Positions 42,979 through 54,719 of a stretch of DNA of 64,000 bases are shown here, in pieces. The notes under the pieces are model-generated. The model had not been told where the DNA came from. It saw only the letters and a list, made by a program, of their open reading frames with translations, and made no database searches. The position numbers and the translations under genes are program-made. Every line of letters begins with the position of its first letter. The stretch's first letter is position 1. Origin of the DNA: Pachyseris speciosa (lineage: Eukaryota > Cnidaria > Anthozoa > Scleractinia > Pachyseridae); NCBI GenBank assembly GCA_016490735.1, contig JAEMWC010000445.1:341001-405000 (forward strand), written 5' to 3'.

Positions 42979-45900
42979 GTGCAAGAAGCCTTCCTTCCAT
43001 GGTTCCTAGCTTCACTGGCCGTCAGCGAGAGTGTCAAGAAATCGTCCGTCATGTGACCTCTGCATCTACCCGGATGTTGTCCATCTCCGGTTCACCGGGA
43101 TTCGGCAAGACGTCGGTTGCAATTGCAGTGGGGCACGATCTTCAGTCTAAAGGATTTGCCGTATGTTGGGTCTCATTGCGAGGATTTAAGTCGAAAGCAG
43201 ATCTGACATTAGAGCTTCTTAGCTTGGTGCAAAAACCTGTCGCAAATCGTCAACCATCCGCCCAGGGAATGTCAATTGAAAACGAGCTTTGCCAACTGTT
43301 CCGTGAAATTTCAAAAGAGTGTGTCTTTATTTTTGATAATGCCGATGACTTATTGGAAAGTGGCGAGTCGAATATAAAAGACGATGTCATAGAACTGTTA
43401 AAAGAACTACTCGCGGGAAATGGAAAGGTAACATTTATCTTGACCACAAGGGAATCTTTGAAAGTAATGAAACTGAAGTTTCAAGGTCACCACGAAATAA
43501 GAATAGAACCACTGGATGAAGCTTCTTCTCAATGTCTTGTTCACGAACTGCTGCCAAATGCAAGCAAACTTGACGTAAAGCGATTCACAGCAATCTGTGG
43601 AAATGTCCCTTTAGCTATCCAGCTGCTGTGTTCTTCAATTTCTGAAGACGATGATGCTCAGCCTAGTGAATTTCTGGAGACTTTGGATGAGTCCTCTATC
43701 GTAAAGATGCTGGACGAGACAGATTATCCAGATAGCCTGCGATTGCCCATCCTTTTCGACTCTTCTTTCCAGAGGCTCTTGTCTTCCGATAAAGAAGCAC
43801 TTGTGTCCTTAAGTGTCCTTCCAGCGAATTTTGATATCGAGGTCTGTGTGGCTGTTTTGGAGAAAACACACTTTGAGACCAAAAAGTTACTGCAAAGGCT
43901 TCGAAGGAAATCTTTGCTCGGCTCACGCTTAAAACCAGGGACATTCACAATGCACAAGCTTATTCAATCGTTTACGAGAGAAAAGGGAAAGCAGGAAGAA
44001 ATGAAAGGAGTGGTTCTCAGATCGACAGCTCGCTTCCACGAATTTTACGTTTCCCGTTTTGAAAAACTAAATGAACAGTTTTTGACGGGCAATTCCATGT
44101 CAGCCTTTGTTACGTTCATGGACGATAAAACAAATTTCATCCAGAGTCTCACTGCAAGCTGTTCAGATGGTACAAGAGCTGACCGTGTATTCTCAATTTT
44201 AGCGAAAGCAGAACTGTTTCTAGACTCGATTTTTTGGTGTGGGAGTAACGTACAGTGGTTTGATTGGATATACGATTCAGCTTTAAAGGCGGCCAGACTT
44301 CACGGGAAAGATGTGCACTACAGGCGCTTGCTTGTTTCAAAAGCTTTCGCCGAGCTAACTTGGGGAAGAGAAGGAATTTCACCACAGCTTCTGTGTGAAG
44401 TCAACAAACTTCATACAGCATCTTCCTTTGTTCCTTCTCATGAGAAGGGAAAATACTCCTGCTATAACGGCATCTATCAGCTTGTCACTGGAGAAACAGA
44501 GAATGGAGTTCAGCATCTACAGGAGGCCATTTCTTTAATGAAAAACAACCCAGAGGAGAAAGTTCTCAAGATTATTGCTTTCCAAATCCTTGCCGTCAAT
44601 TACAAATTTCTGACGAATGATAATAACGCATTCGATCACTTTTACAGGAATGCACTCCAAGCAGCCAACGAGGTGGGAGACGCGCAGCTAATAGTAATTC
44701 CTCCAAATGCCTGTGAAAGACCAAGACTTCAAACTGACGTACAAACTACATTATGCAACAACCCTGCTAAATTACAAGCCATTTATCATGTGCAGAAAGC
44801 AACAAAACTCGCTTGTAATTTGGAGACCAAAATGTTCCAACGAAATATTCTGCTCACAACGCTAAATAAAGTTGAGACATCACTCCCCACAAGTGGACCA
44901 GGTCTTTTCAGTTTTCATCGAGTTGTTGTCAGTATGCTAGAACATTTTATTAATGAATCAAAGCTAAGGAAGAAAAGCTAAGAATTTGCGAAGCAGCACT
45001 CAATAATTCCAGGAAGCGATTTGGAGAGGACCACACCAGTACCGCAGACTGCTACTATTTGGTGGGGACATACAACATGAATTGGGGGACTTCACTTCTG
45101 CTCTTCAATCGAAACAGCGCGCGCTAGAGATCCGGCGCACACTGCCTTGGAGAGCAACACTCAACGACAGCAGACAGCTACGATTCAGTAGGGATCACAC
45201 AACATGATATGGGAGACTTCACATCTGCTCTTCAATATTTACAGCGCGCGCTAGAGATCAGGCGCACACTTCTTGGAGAGCAACACTTAAAGACAGCAGA
45301 AAGCTACGATTTAGTAGGGGCCACACAACAATGGCTGGGAGATTTAACCTCTGCCCTTCAATCAAAACAGCGCGCGCTAGAGATCAGGCGCACGCTGCTT
45401 GGTGAGCAACACTCAAAGACAGCAGACAGCTACAGTTTAGTAGGGGTCACACAATATGAGCTGGGAGACTTCACTTCTGCTCTTCAATCAAAACAGCGTG
45501 CGTTAGAGATCCGGCGCACACTGTTTGGGGATGAACACTCAACGACAGCAGACAGCTACTATTTAGCAGGGATCACAAAACATAAGTTGGGAGACTTCAG
45601 TTCTGCTCTTGCATTGAAACATCGCGCTTTAGAGATCCGGCGCACACTACTTGGAGAGCAACACTTAAACACAGCAGACAGCTACGATTCAGTAGGGGTC
45701 ACACAACATAAATTGGGAGATTTCAGTTCTGCTCTTCAATCAAAACAGCGCGCGTTAGAGATCAGGCGCACGCTGCTTGGAGAGCAACACTCAAAGACAG
45801 CAGACAGCTACAGTTTAGTAGGGGTCACACAACATGTCCTTGGAGACTTCACTTCTGCTCTTCAATCAAAACAGCGTGCGTTAGAGATCCGGCGCACACT

Positions 45901-48900
45901 GTTCGGGGAGGAACACTCAGCGACAGCAGACAGCTACTATTCAGTAGGGATCACAAAACATAAGCTGGGAGACTTCATTTCTGCTCTTCAATTTTCACAG
46001 CGGGCGCTAGAGATCAGGCGCACGCAGCTTGGAGAGGAACACTTGAAGACAGCAGACAGCTACGTTTCAGTAGGGGTCACACAACATGAGCTGGGAGACT
46101 TTCTTTCTGCTCTTGCATTGAAACATCGCGCTTTAGAGATCCGGCGCACACTGCTTGGAGAGCAACACTTAAAGACAGCAGACAGCTACAGTTCAGTAGA
46201 GGTCACACAAAATGAGCTGGGAGACTTCACATCTGCTCTTCAATCTGCACAGCGCGCGTTAAAGATCCGGCGCACACTATTTGGAGAGGAAGACTTAAAG
46301 ACAGCAGACAGCTACGATTCAGTAGGGTCACGCAACATGAGCTGGGAGACTTTATTTCTGCTCTTGCATTTAAACATCGCGCTTTAGAGATCCGGCGCAC
46401 ACTGCTCGGAGAGGAACACTCAAAGACAGCATACAGCTACAATTCAGTAGGGGTCACACAATATGAGCTGGGAGACTTCTCATCTGCTCTTCAATCTGCA
46501 CAGCGCGCGTTAGAGATCCGGCGCACACTATTTGGGGAGCAACACTTAAATACAGGAGACAGCTACGATTCAGTGGGGTCACACAGCATGAGCTGGGAGA
46601 CTTCACATCTGCTCTTCAATCTTTACAGCGTGCGCTACAGATCCGGTGCACACTGCTTGGAGATCAACATTCAGCGACAGCAGACAGCTGCTTCACATTA
46701 GGGTCACACAACATAAGCTGAGAGACTTCAGTTGTGCTCTTCAATCTGCACAGCGCAATTTAGAGATCCGGCGCACACTGTTTGGGGAGCAACACTTAAA
46801 AACAGCAGACAGCTACAGTTTAGTAGGGGTCACACAGCATGAGTTGGGAGACTTCACTTCTGCTCTTCAATCTTTACAGCGCGCGTTAGAGATCCGGCGC
46901 ACACTGTTTGGGGAGGAACACTCAACGACAGCAGAGACTTACGATTCAGTAGGGATCACACAACATGAGCTGGGAGACTTCACTTCTGCTCTTCAATTAA
47001 AACAGCGCGCGTTAGAGATCCGGCGCACACTGTTTGGGGAGGAACACTCAACGACAGCAGACAGCTACGATTCAGTAGGGATTACACAACATGAGCTGGG
47101 AGACTTCACTTCTGCTCTTCAATCTTCACAGCGCGCGTTAGAGATCCGGCGCACACTGTTTGGGGAGGAACACTCAACGACAGCAGACAGCTACGATTCA
47201 GTAGGGATCACACAACATGAGCTGGGAGACTTCACTTCTGCTCTTCAATCAAAACAGCGCGCGTTAGAGATCCGGCGCACACTGTTTGGGGAGGAACACT
47301 CAACGACAGCAGACAGCTACGATTCAGTAGGGATCACACAACATGAGCTGGGAGACTTCACTTCTGCTCTTCAATCAAAACAGCGCGCGTTAGAGATCCG
47401 GCGCACACTGTTTGGGGAGGAACATTCAACGACAGCAGAGAGCTACGATTCAGTAGGGATCACACAACATGAGCTTGGAGACTTCACTTCTGCTCTTCAA
47501 TCAAAACAGCACGCGCTAGAGATCCGGCGCACACTGTTTGGGGAGGAACACTCAACGACAGCAGAGAGCTACGATTCAGTAGGGATCACACAACATGAGC
47601 TTGGAGACTTCACTTCTGCTCTTCAATCAAAACAGCGCGCGCTAGAGATCCGGCGCACACTGTTTGGGGAGGAACACTCAACGACAGCAGAGAGCTACGA
47701 TTCAGTAGGGATCACACAACATGAGCTTGGAGACTTCACTTCTGCTCTTCAATCAAAACAGCACGCGCTAGAGATCCGGCGCACACTGTTTGGGGAGGAA
47801 CACTCAACGACAGCAGAGAGCTACGATTCAGTAGGGATCACACAACATGAGCTTGGAGACTTCACTTCTGCTCTTCAATCAAAACAGCACGCGCTAGAGA
47901 TCCGGCGCACACTGTTTGGGGAGGAACACTCAACGACAGCAGAGAGCTACGATTCAGTAGGGATCACACAACATGAGCTTGGAGACTTCACTTCTGCTCT
48001 TCAATCAAAACAGCGCGCGCTAGAGATCCGGCGCACACTGTTTGGGGAGGAACACTCAACGACAGCAGAGAGCTACGATTCAGTAGGGATCACACAACAT
48101 GAGCTTGGAGACTTCACTTCTGCTCTTCAATCAAAACAGCACGCGCTAGAGATCCGGCGCACACTGTTTGGGGAGGAACACTCAACGACAGCAGAGAGCT
48201 ACGATTCAGTAGGGATCACACAACATGAGCTTGGAGACTTCACTTCTGCTCTTCAATCAAAACAGCACGCGCTAGAGATCCGGCGCACACTGTTTGGGGA
48301 GGAACACTCAACGACAGCAGAGAGCTACGATTCAGTAGGGATCACACAACATGAGCTTGGAGACTTCACTTCTGCTCTTCAATCAAAACAGCGCGCGCTA
48401 GAGATCCGGCGCACACTGTTTGGGGAGGAACACTCAACGACAGCAGAGAGCTACGATTCAGTAGGGATCACACAACATAAGCTGGGAGACTTCACTTCTG
48501 CTCTTCAATCAAAACAGCGCGCGTTAGAGATCGGCTCACAATATTTGGGGAGCAACACTTAAAAACAGCAGAGAGCTACGATTCAGTAGGGATCACACAA
48601 CATAAGCTGGGAGACTTCACGTCTGCTCTTCAATCTTTACAGCGCGCGCTACAGATCCTGCGCACACTGTTTGGGGAGGAACACTTAAAGATAGCAGAGA
48701 GCTACGATTCAATAGGGATCGCACAACATAAGCTGGGAGACTTCACTTCTGCTCTTCAGTCTTCACAGCGCGCGTTAGAGATCCGGCACACACTGTTTGG
48801 GGAGGACACTCAACGACAGCAGACAGCTACGATTCAGTAGGGATCACACAACATGAGCTGGGAAACTTCACTGCTGCTCTTCAATCTTTACAGCGCGCGT

Positions 48901-49560
48901 TAGAGATCCGGCGCACACTGTTTGGGGATGAACACTCAACGACAGCAGAGAGCTACGATTCAGTAGCGATCACACAACATGAGCTGGGAGACTTCACTTC
49001 TGCTCTTCAATCTGCACAGCGCGCGTTTGAGATCGGCTCACACTATTTGGGGAGCAACACTTAAAAACAGCAGACAGCTACGATTCAGTAGGGATCACAC
49101 AAGAAAGGCTGGGAGACTTCGCATCTGGTCCTCAATCTTTACAGCGCGCGCTAGAGATCCGGCGCACACTACTTGGGGAGCAACACTTAAAAATAGCAGA
49201 CAGCTACGATTTATTGGGGTCACTCAACATGAGCTGGGAGACTTCACATCTGCTCTTCAATCTTTACAGCGCGCTCTTGAGATCCGGCAAACACTTCTTG
49301 GAGAACAACATTCAGCGACAGCAGGCAGCTGCTATTCATTAGGGGTCACACAACATAAGCTGGGAGACTTTATATCTGCTCTTCAATCTGCACAGCGAGC
49401 GTTAGAGGTCTGGCGCACACTGTTTGGGGAGCAACACTTAAAAACAGCAGACAGCTACAGTTTAGTAGGGGTCACACAACGTGAGCTTGGAGACTTCACA
49501 GCTGCTCTTAAATGTGGGCAGCGTACGCTAGAGATCCGGCGCAAACTCTATGGAGAGTAA
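42979..49560 (+). pseudogene. NLR-like gene B, exon 2: intact NB-ARC, TPR array with ten indels
   Basis: NB-ARC motifs as in gene A (P-loop GSPGFGKT, Walker B FIFDNADD, GNVPLA, MHKL) with an open frame from 42979 to the start of the TPRs. A one-base deletion at about 44967 creates a stop at 44981, so the product would be about 990 residues: HEPN, NB-ARC and helical part without TPRs. Further single-base changes relative to the repeat consensus lie near 45064 (-), 45145 (+), 46325 (-), 46576 (-), 46702 (-), 48533 (-), 48806 (-), 49033 (-) and 49214 (-). Their sum accounts exactly for the open segments seen (45209-46387, 46646-48562, 48979-49560). The final stop is at the position homologous to gene A's. 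Called a pseudogene, although a truncated HEPN-NB-ARC protein remains possible. Confidence 0.82.
44985..49545 (+). repeat. Tandem 126-bp TPR-coding repeats, about 36 units
   Basis: Same units as 7434-10230 plus 14 more. Units between about 46900 and 48520 are almost identical; in the later ones a G/A change (QR versus QH before ALEIRR) follows the order R H H R H H R, a three-unit (378-bp) higher-order period. Confidence 0.93.
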
Positions 49561-50645
49561 TAGTGAAGCAGAGAGTTACGGTAGACTCGAGACTCACAAC
49601 TGTTGATTTGCAGGGTTAAGATTCAAATACGATTGCTGAGGTACTAGTCCGTGGTGGCTTCATCCCCCTAGATTTGTATCCATTTAAAGAAACGCTAAAC
49701 ATCGTTCCACTAATAATAATGTGTTTTGTTTCTTTTCGATATATTTTTGAACATTAGGTCCTTAACCCGTCCATACCCGGCGTAGTGACTTGTTTTTCTA
49801 CGTGCCTGGTTTTAGTTCTTTCACATACACATACACTGAAGGGTTTTTTCGAAGAGGGGGTTGTAAGTAAAAGAGAAGAAAGCAAACGTCTCAGTACCAA
49901 GGGTATTATGAGAGGCATGCACTTTTAGTTCTGTTTTGAGTATCTAGCTTTTTTTCATTTTGATTCCAGAGGGATTTTTAATGTACTAAAAATTAGAGTG
50001 GAAAAATGATATTTATTTGTCACTTTCTATCTGCCTACTTAATCAACCAGACTGCATGCCTTGAAAGAGCCTTCTTGGATGAGCCTGTAAAAAGGCTTTA
50101 CAGATTTCGTCTACCTTGAATGTATCGAAGTATTGGATGGTGATAACTGCGAGATCAGAGAATCGCTCTTCAGACATAGAGAACCTAAAGCAGGTCTTGA
50201 TCCGCTAAGCTTCTGCGCTTGTTATCGGTATGGTGCAGGCAATTACCAGAAGGTGATACATGTTTGTGGAAAAGCATCTTGATCGCAAGCACCGACTGCT
50301 AGTACAAGGTTGTTTGGAGGCTCTCTATTTGTTGACCGTGCAGAGTGTTTTCCATCTATACAGCTCATTTCCAAGGGATTTGGTCATTATAAATAAAGGT
50401 ACTAATATCACTTTCCTTGGTTCTGTCCCTTTTTCTTTATGTGCGATGAAAGATGTTTTTTTTATTTCTTTATTAAAGAAATAAAAAACGCTCAAGTCTA
50501 TTGTTTAGTTATATTAGCACGCGGGAGTATTTAAGAACACGAGAGAAGTGCCTCGAGAAGCAAGAGCCGTAGGCAAGTGCGACTGTTCTTAAAAATTCCA
50601 AAGTGCTTATATTACTCAACAATGCACAAGGAACGAGTTTTTTCC
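49561..50645 (+). other. 3' flank of NLR-like gene B
   Basis: Counterpart of 10249-11328, including the AATAAA signal (about 50392-50397) and the 'tttctttattaaagaaat' palindrome. The ORF remnant of copy A (10746-10967) is present at about 50050-50270 but has an in-frame TAA. Confidence 0.5.

Positions 50646-50701
<56 letters not shown>
50646..50701 (+). repeat. (TTA)n microsatellite
   Basis: About 18 units; counterpart of 11329-11370. Confidence 0.9.
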
Positions 50702-50702
<1 letters not shown>

Positions 50703-51584
50703 GTCCCGAAGATTTGAGCGAGATTTCGTACCGGAAATCTGTTTATGAAATTTTCTGACACTCTAACCGCACCCCCTAAGTTTGCTTTTACGTTCAAAAT
50801 AATTTTTAATATGGATTGAATCACACCTATTTTATTGCTTTTTGCATTATCTCCTTTATAACATGTCCCGAGATTTACGCGCGCAAAAACATTTGGGAAA
50901 TGGAATGCCTTTTTCCCAATACAACATAAGTACTAGCTCATAATGTAGCTGCACTGTCTTATAAAATATAATCGATGGTAGCAGACAAAGCAGATGCGCG
51001 GGCGTGGCAATCTTCGTAGGAAAATCGATCTTGCATTTGGGTGATTAAGGAGTCGAGAAGAGGAATAGCTAAATAGCAGTCGCAAAATGGATGGTTTCCG
51101 TCTAAGTTAACAATAAATTAGTTGTTATTTTTTGTGATAAAAAAGGGAAAGCCACGAAGAGCCAGGAAAGTTCGAAACCTTCCCAATGGAGGATGGAACC
51201 CCCTCACCCCTCCCCCCTGGATCCATCTCTGCTCTGGTGATTTGAGAACCGTCACGAGAAGACCTTCCCTTGTCAGAGGAGAAACAATGATCAAAATCTC
51301 TTGGAGCGTACTATCATACAGGGTAGTTGGTTTAGCCTTCTGTAGTAGTTGATCACTGTAGATTTACTACCTCTTAGGGCTGCAAGCAAACCCTTTCCTG
51401 GATACGTTCGAGTTCATAACCCGTGATTAAGATTTAAAATGACATTTTCGTTGCCGTTGCCGTAGTCTTTGCTTAGACTTCCAAGTACCTGAACCCCAGC
51501 TACAGTGGATTGGATTAGATTCTTGTATCCACCTTCCGGGTGCGAACTAATTTACAGAACAATTTTCGAAGGTAAAAACTTGAA
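50703..51584. other. Sequence specific to copy B
   Basis: About 800 bp without a match in copy A, then 51493-51584, which is the reverse complement of 13897-13990 in copy A. No gene or terminal repeats recognised. Confidence 0.5.
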
Positions 51585-52367
51585 CTTGTTTTCACTCGAG
51601 CTCCTGGATAATATGATAGAGCCGAGTAAAAGAAGCATAGGTACTCAGGACTAAATGGTGGAAAAGCGATAAAGATTTGTCCAAATCAGAAGTCGGGAAA
51701 CAGTACACTCGAATCGAGAATTTTGAATTATTCCCCTCTCTAAATCCTTCCCGCTGCCCGCCCGTCCCAAGCTCCCCTCCATTTTTCGCCACTCGCCTTA
51801 CTCTGCCCTTTACTATCTCAATGAACGCCTGAAACAGGCTAATCTCAAATGTTTTTGTTCGTTTGCTTGCTTCTTTCTTTCTTTCTTTCTTCTTCGGCCT
51901 TTTTTTATGTCATTGAAGTCCTCATGTGTGTTAAGGCTTGGATATTTACAATTAGACACTCCAACCCCCCCCCCCCCCCAACAAAGAAATCAAAGTGCTT
52001 CCATTTCGTGCAAGTAAAATGACTTATTCTTTTCATAAATTTTGAAGTTTGACCACATGCAGGAGCCCACATGCCACATGAAAGTTGTCTTTAGTGAAAC
52101 GTGACGTCTATCGATTAATGACGTCACGATGCGTTTTTTTGAAAATGGGGAACTTTGCACTTGGAATAACCATTTCGATGTAATTCCTCCTTTTAATGTG
52201 GTAGACGCCATATTTGGACATAGAGTATGCCACGTGACCTTCTATTTCTTAATTTACCAAAGGCGGCATGATGAAGCCTTCAATAGGAGATCATAGGAGT
52301 TTGGGAAAAAGAAGAAAAAACATTTGTGTGAGATGCCTTTCCTTTCCCCGTTTTCGAGAAGAGATTT
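51585..52367. other. Noncoding duplicated stretch, copy B
   Basis: Counterpart of 14826-15518 with extra sequence (about 51910-52020) that includes a C run (about 51966-51978). No gene. Confidence 0.45.
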
Positions 52368-52794
52368 AAAGGAAACCTCTACTATTACAAAAAAATTCCC
52401 GCTAAATTGTTGAAAATAATTACTAGATTTCAATTTTTGTTTGAAACGTGGGAATAACATTTAAGTGTACAAAAAGATCGATATCATCATCACCTATTTT
52501 CGCTTTTAAATTTCCCGGGCGTGGCCATTTTGGATTTGATGACGTGTAATGGTTGCAACTATTGTCAGGAAGCAAATGAAGCAGAAAATCCTTTGTGTTA
52601 AACAATAGGGTAACCATTACACGTCATCAAATCCAAAATGGTCGCGCCCTCGAAATTTAAAAGCGAAAATAGGCGATATCGGTGATATAGATTTCTTGTA
52701 CACTTTAAAATGTTTTATCCACGTTTTAAAACAAAATTTGAAATCTAGTGATTATTTCCTACGATTCAGCGCCAATTTGTTGTGGAGGTTCCCT

Positions 52795-52796
<2 letters not shown>
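52368..52796. mobile_element. Foldback MITE, copy-B counterpart of 15519-15953
   Basis: Same long inverted arms (GGAAACCTC / GAGGTTCCC) and central 'taatggtt' hairpin. Confidence 0.78.
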
Positions 52797-52835
<39 letters not shown>

Positions 52836-53450
52836 TTATTGATTTCTACAGCGCTTATTTACATAAAATTTGATGAAAAGTGCTTTACAATACTAATAAT
52901 TGAATACTCGAGATAAATCATTAATATATAATTCCTCAATTAATATTGAATAATAAAATTATGGCAATATAAAATGAACATAAAATTATAGCAATAGCAC
53001 AGGAAATGTTTACTTACTTTCTACATGAATCAACTAAAAAGCTAACTTTAAAAGCTGTGTTTTAAAATGTTTTTTAAAAGTTCCCAGTGATTGGATTCCG
53101 CTAATGTCCGCTGGAAGGCTGTTCCAGAGCGTCGGGGCGGCAGCGTAAAAAGAACGAGCGCCTACAGTTGTGAGCATGCGCCCCCTTAGGACGATCTAGC
53201 AATACCGTGTAACAGAGACCATGCGTGTAATTTGATCTCAAACAATAAGCATCACAGGACCTAATGCTAACTAACTTACTAATATAGCATGGTGACATAC
53301 CATGAATAGCTTTAATATTCTAAACTAAATGTGATAACGCACTGGCAACCAGTGAAGTTCATAGAGAACTGGACTAATACCGTAACACTTCCTAGTGTTC
53401 GTTATTAACCTCACCGCGGTGTTTTGGACACGTTGCGATTTGTCTTGTTT
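52797..53450 (-). mobile_element. LINE 3' end, copy-B counterpart of 15955-16550
   Basis: Minus-strand RT tail with different indels from copy A, so the ORF is broken (for example an extra C in 'gcgcccccttagg'). (AAT)n tail at 52797-52834. Confidence 0.68.
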
Positions 53451-54719
53451 TTGGCTTTTAAAAAGTCAAGTGAGCAAAAGCAAAGATGAAAGGGCATGTC
53501 AAATGGCCAAGCATGCGGATACTAAATTGCTCACCAAGTTTCATAGCAATTGGATAAATCCTTCCCCTTAAAACAAAAATATGCCTAATTAAGAGTTACA
53601 GTAGGTCAAGCCTTAATACACTTGAGTCCGTTCACGCCAATGAGTTGCAAGGTTTGATGGGCTCCTGATCCCACACATGTACCCATTGGGTAACTATTTT
53701 TAACTTGGCTGACTATCCGTGCAGATTTTTGAGCATTTTTATTTATTTACTTTTTTTAGCATAAAGCTATTTTAGGAAATGTTTTGTCTGCACGTCCCTC
53801 TTTTCAAAACAGAACGCGTGAAAGTACTATCTGTTATCATGTTTTGAGTGGTATTTTTCCATCTTGTGTGTCAAGCAGGCCAATGCTAGCTATGCGTAAG
53901 TGTTAAAGATTAACGGAAAGTAGAAGTAGAAGTAACGAAACACTGGATACAATTCTGAAACTTTCTGAAAGCGCTGTTTTGAAATTTGAAATTTAGGATG
54001 CTGATAAAATTTTACTTAATTGAAATTACAGCAACATGAAAGGAAGTAGAAATAGACCCAAGCACTGCAAAACTGACCTAAATATATGCACTTTTGGCAA
54101 AATAAATGTAGATAAAATAAAAGCCCCCGTGATACCACCTCCTTAGTTTTCAGTTTAATATCAAACAAGGAAATCATTTTTAACTTGGCTGACTATCCGT
54201 ACAGATTTTTGTTATAGGCTGTTTGAACATTTTTATTTATTTACTCTTTTTAGCATAAAGCTATTTTAATAAATGTTTTGTCTTGGTTGAAATAATGATT
54301 TTTTTCAGAAATTTGACAAGAGCTCAGGCCGGAATAGAATGCGTTACCCCGCTGTGCGTTACCTTTTGATTCACGCGCGTTCCCGCGGGAGTACTTAGCA
54401 ACGTGACGGGACAATGGGTAAACATGGCAACTGGGAGTCCCGGATGAAAATCGAAAAAAGTGTCAAGGAAGAAGTTTGCCTTTCCTGACTTGCGGCATTT
54501 ACTTGAGTTTCACCTCAAAATATCTCTGGATTAGGTATCCAGACCTTATCCAAGATGTTCGAAGGTTTCCAAAATATGATGGCGAGAAGCAGTTAACTCT
54601 CTTGCCCGACTTGCGGTTAAGCCAACAGTCAAGTTGAATTTAATTTTAATGATGCTCTGCTGATAAGATCTTCGATACTATACACTGAGAACACTGTGCA
54701 GAAGTGAGCATCCTTCAAA
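53451..54719 (+). promoter_or_regulatory. End of copy B and putative promoter of the dynein gene
   Basis: Counterpart of 16551-16885 plus 21733-22578; the empty TTAA-transposon site is near 53773. The part from about 54340 is CpG-richer (CACGCGCGTTCCCGCGGG) and lies 300-400 bp upstream of the dynein ATG. Homology to copy A ends at about 54628. Promoter role is inference from position. Confidence 0.45.
54418..54431 (+). promoter_or_regulatory. Candidate RFX X-box upstream of the dynein gene
   Basis: GTAAACATGGCAAC, one mismatch to GTNRCC-N2-RGYAAC, about 290 bp upstream of the dynein start codon. RFX factors drive axonemal dynein genes in other animals. Confidence 0.45.

Larger units (their letters stand above)
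37479..54628 (+). repeat. Segmental duplication, copy B
   Basis: Collinear with copy A (1-22578). It has 14 more TPR units, lacks the Penelope/ribozyme block and the TTAA transposon, and carries about 800 bp of its own at 50703-51495. Confidence 0.93.
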
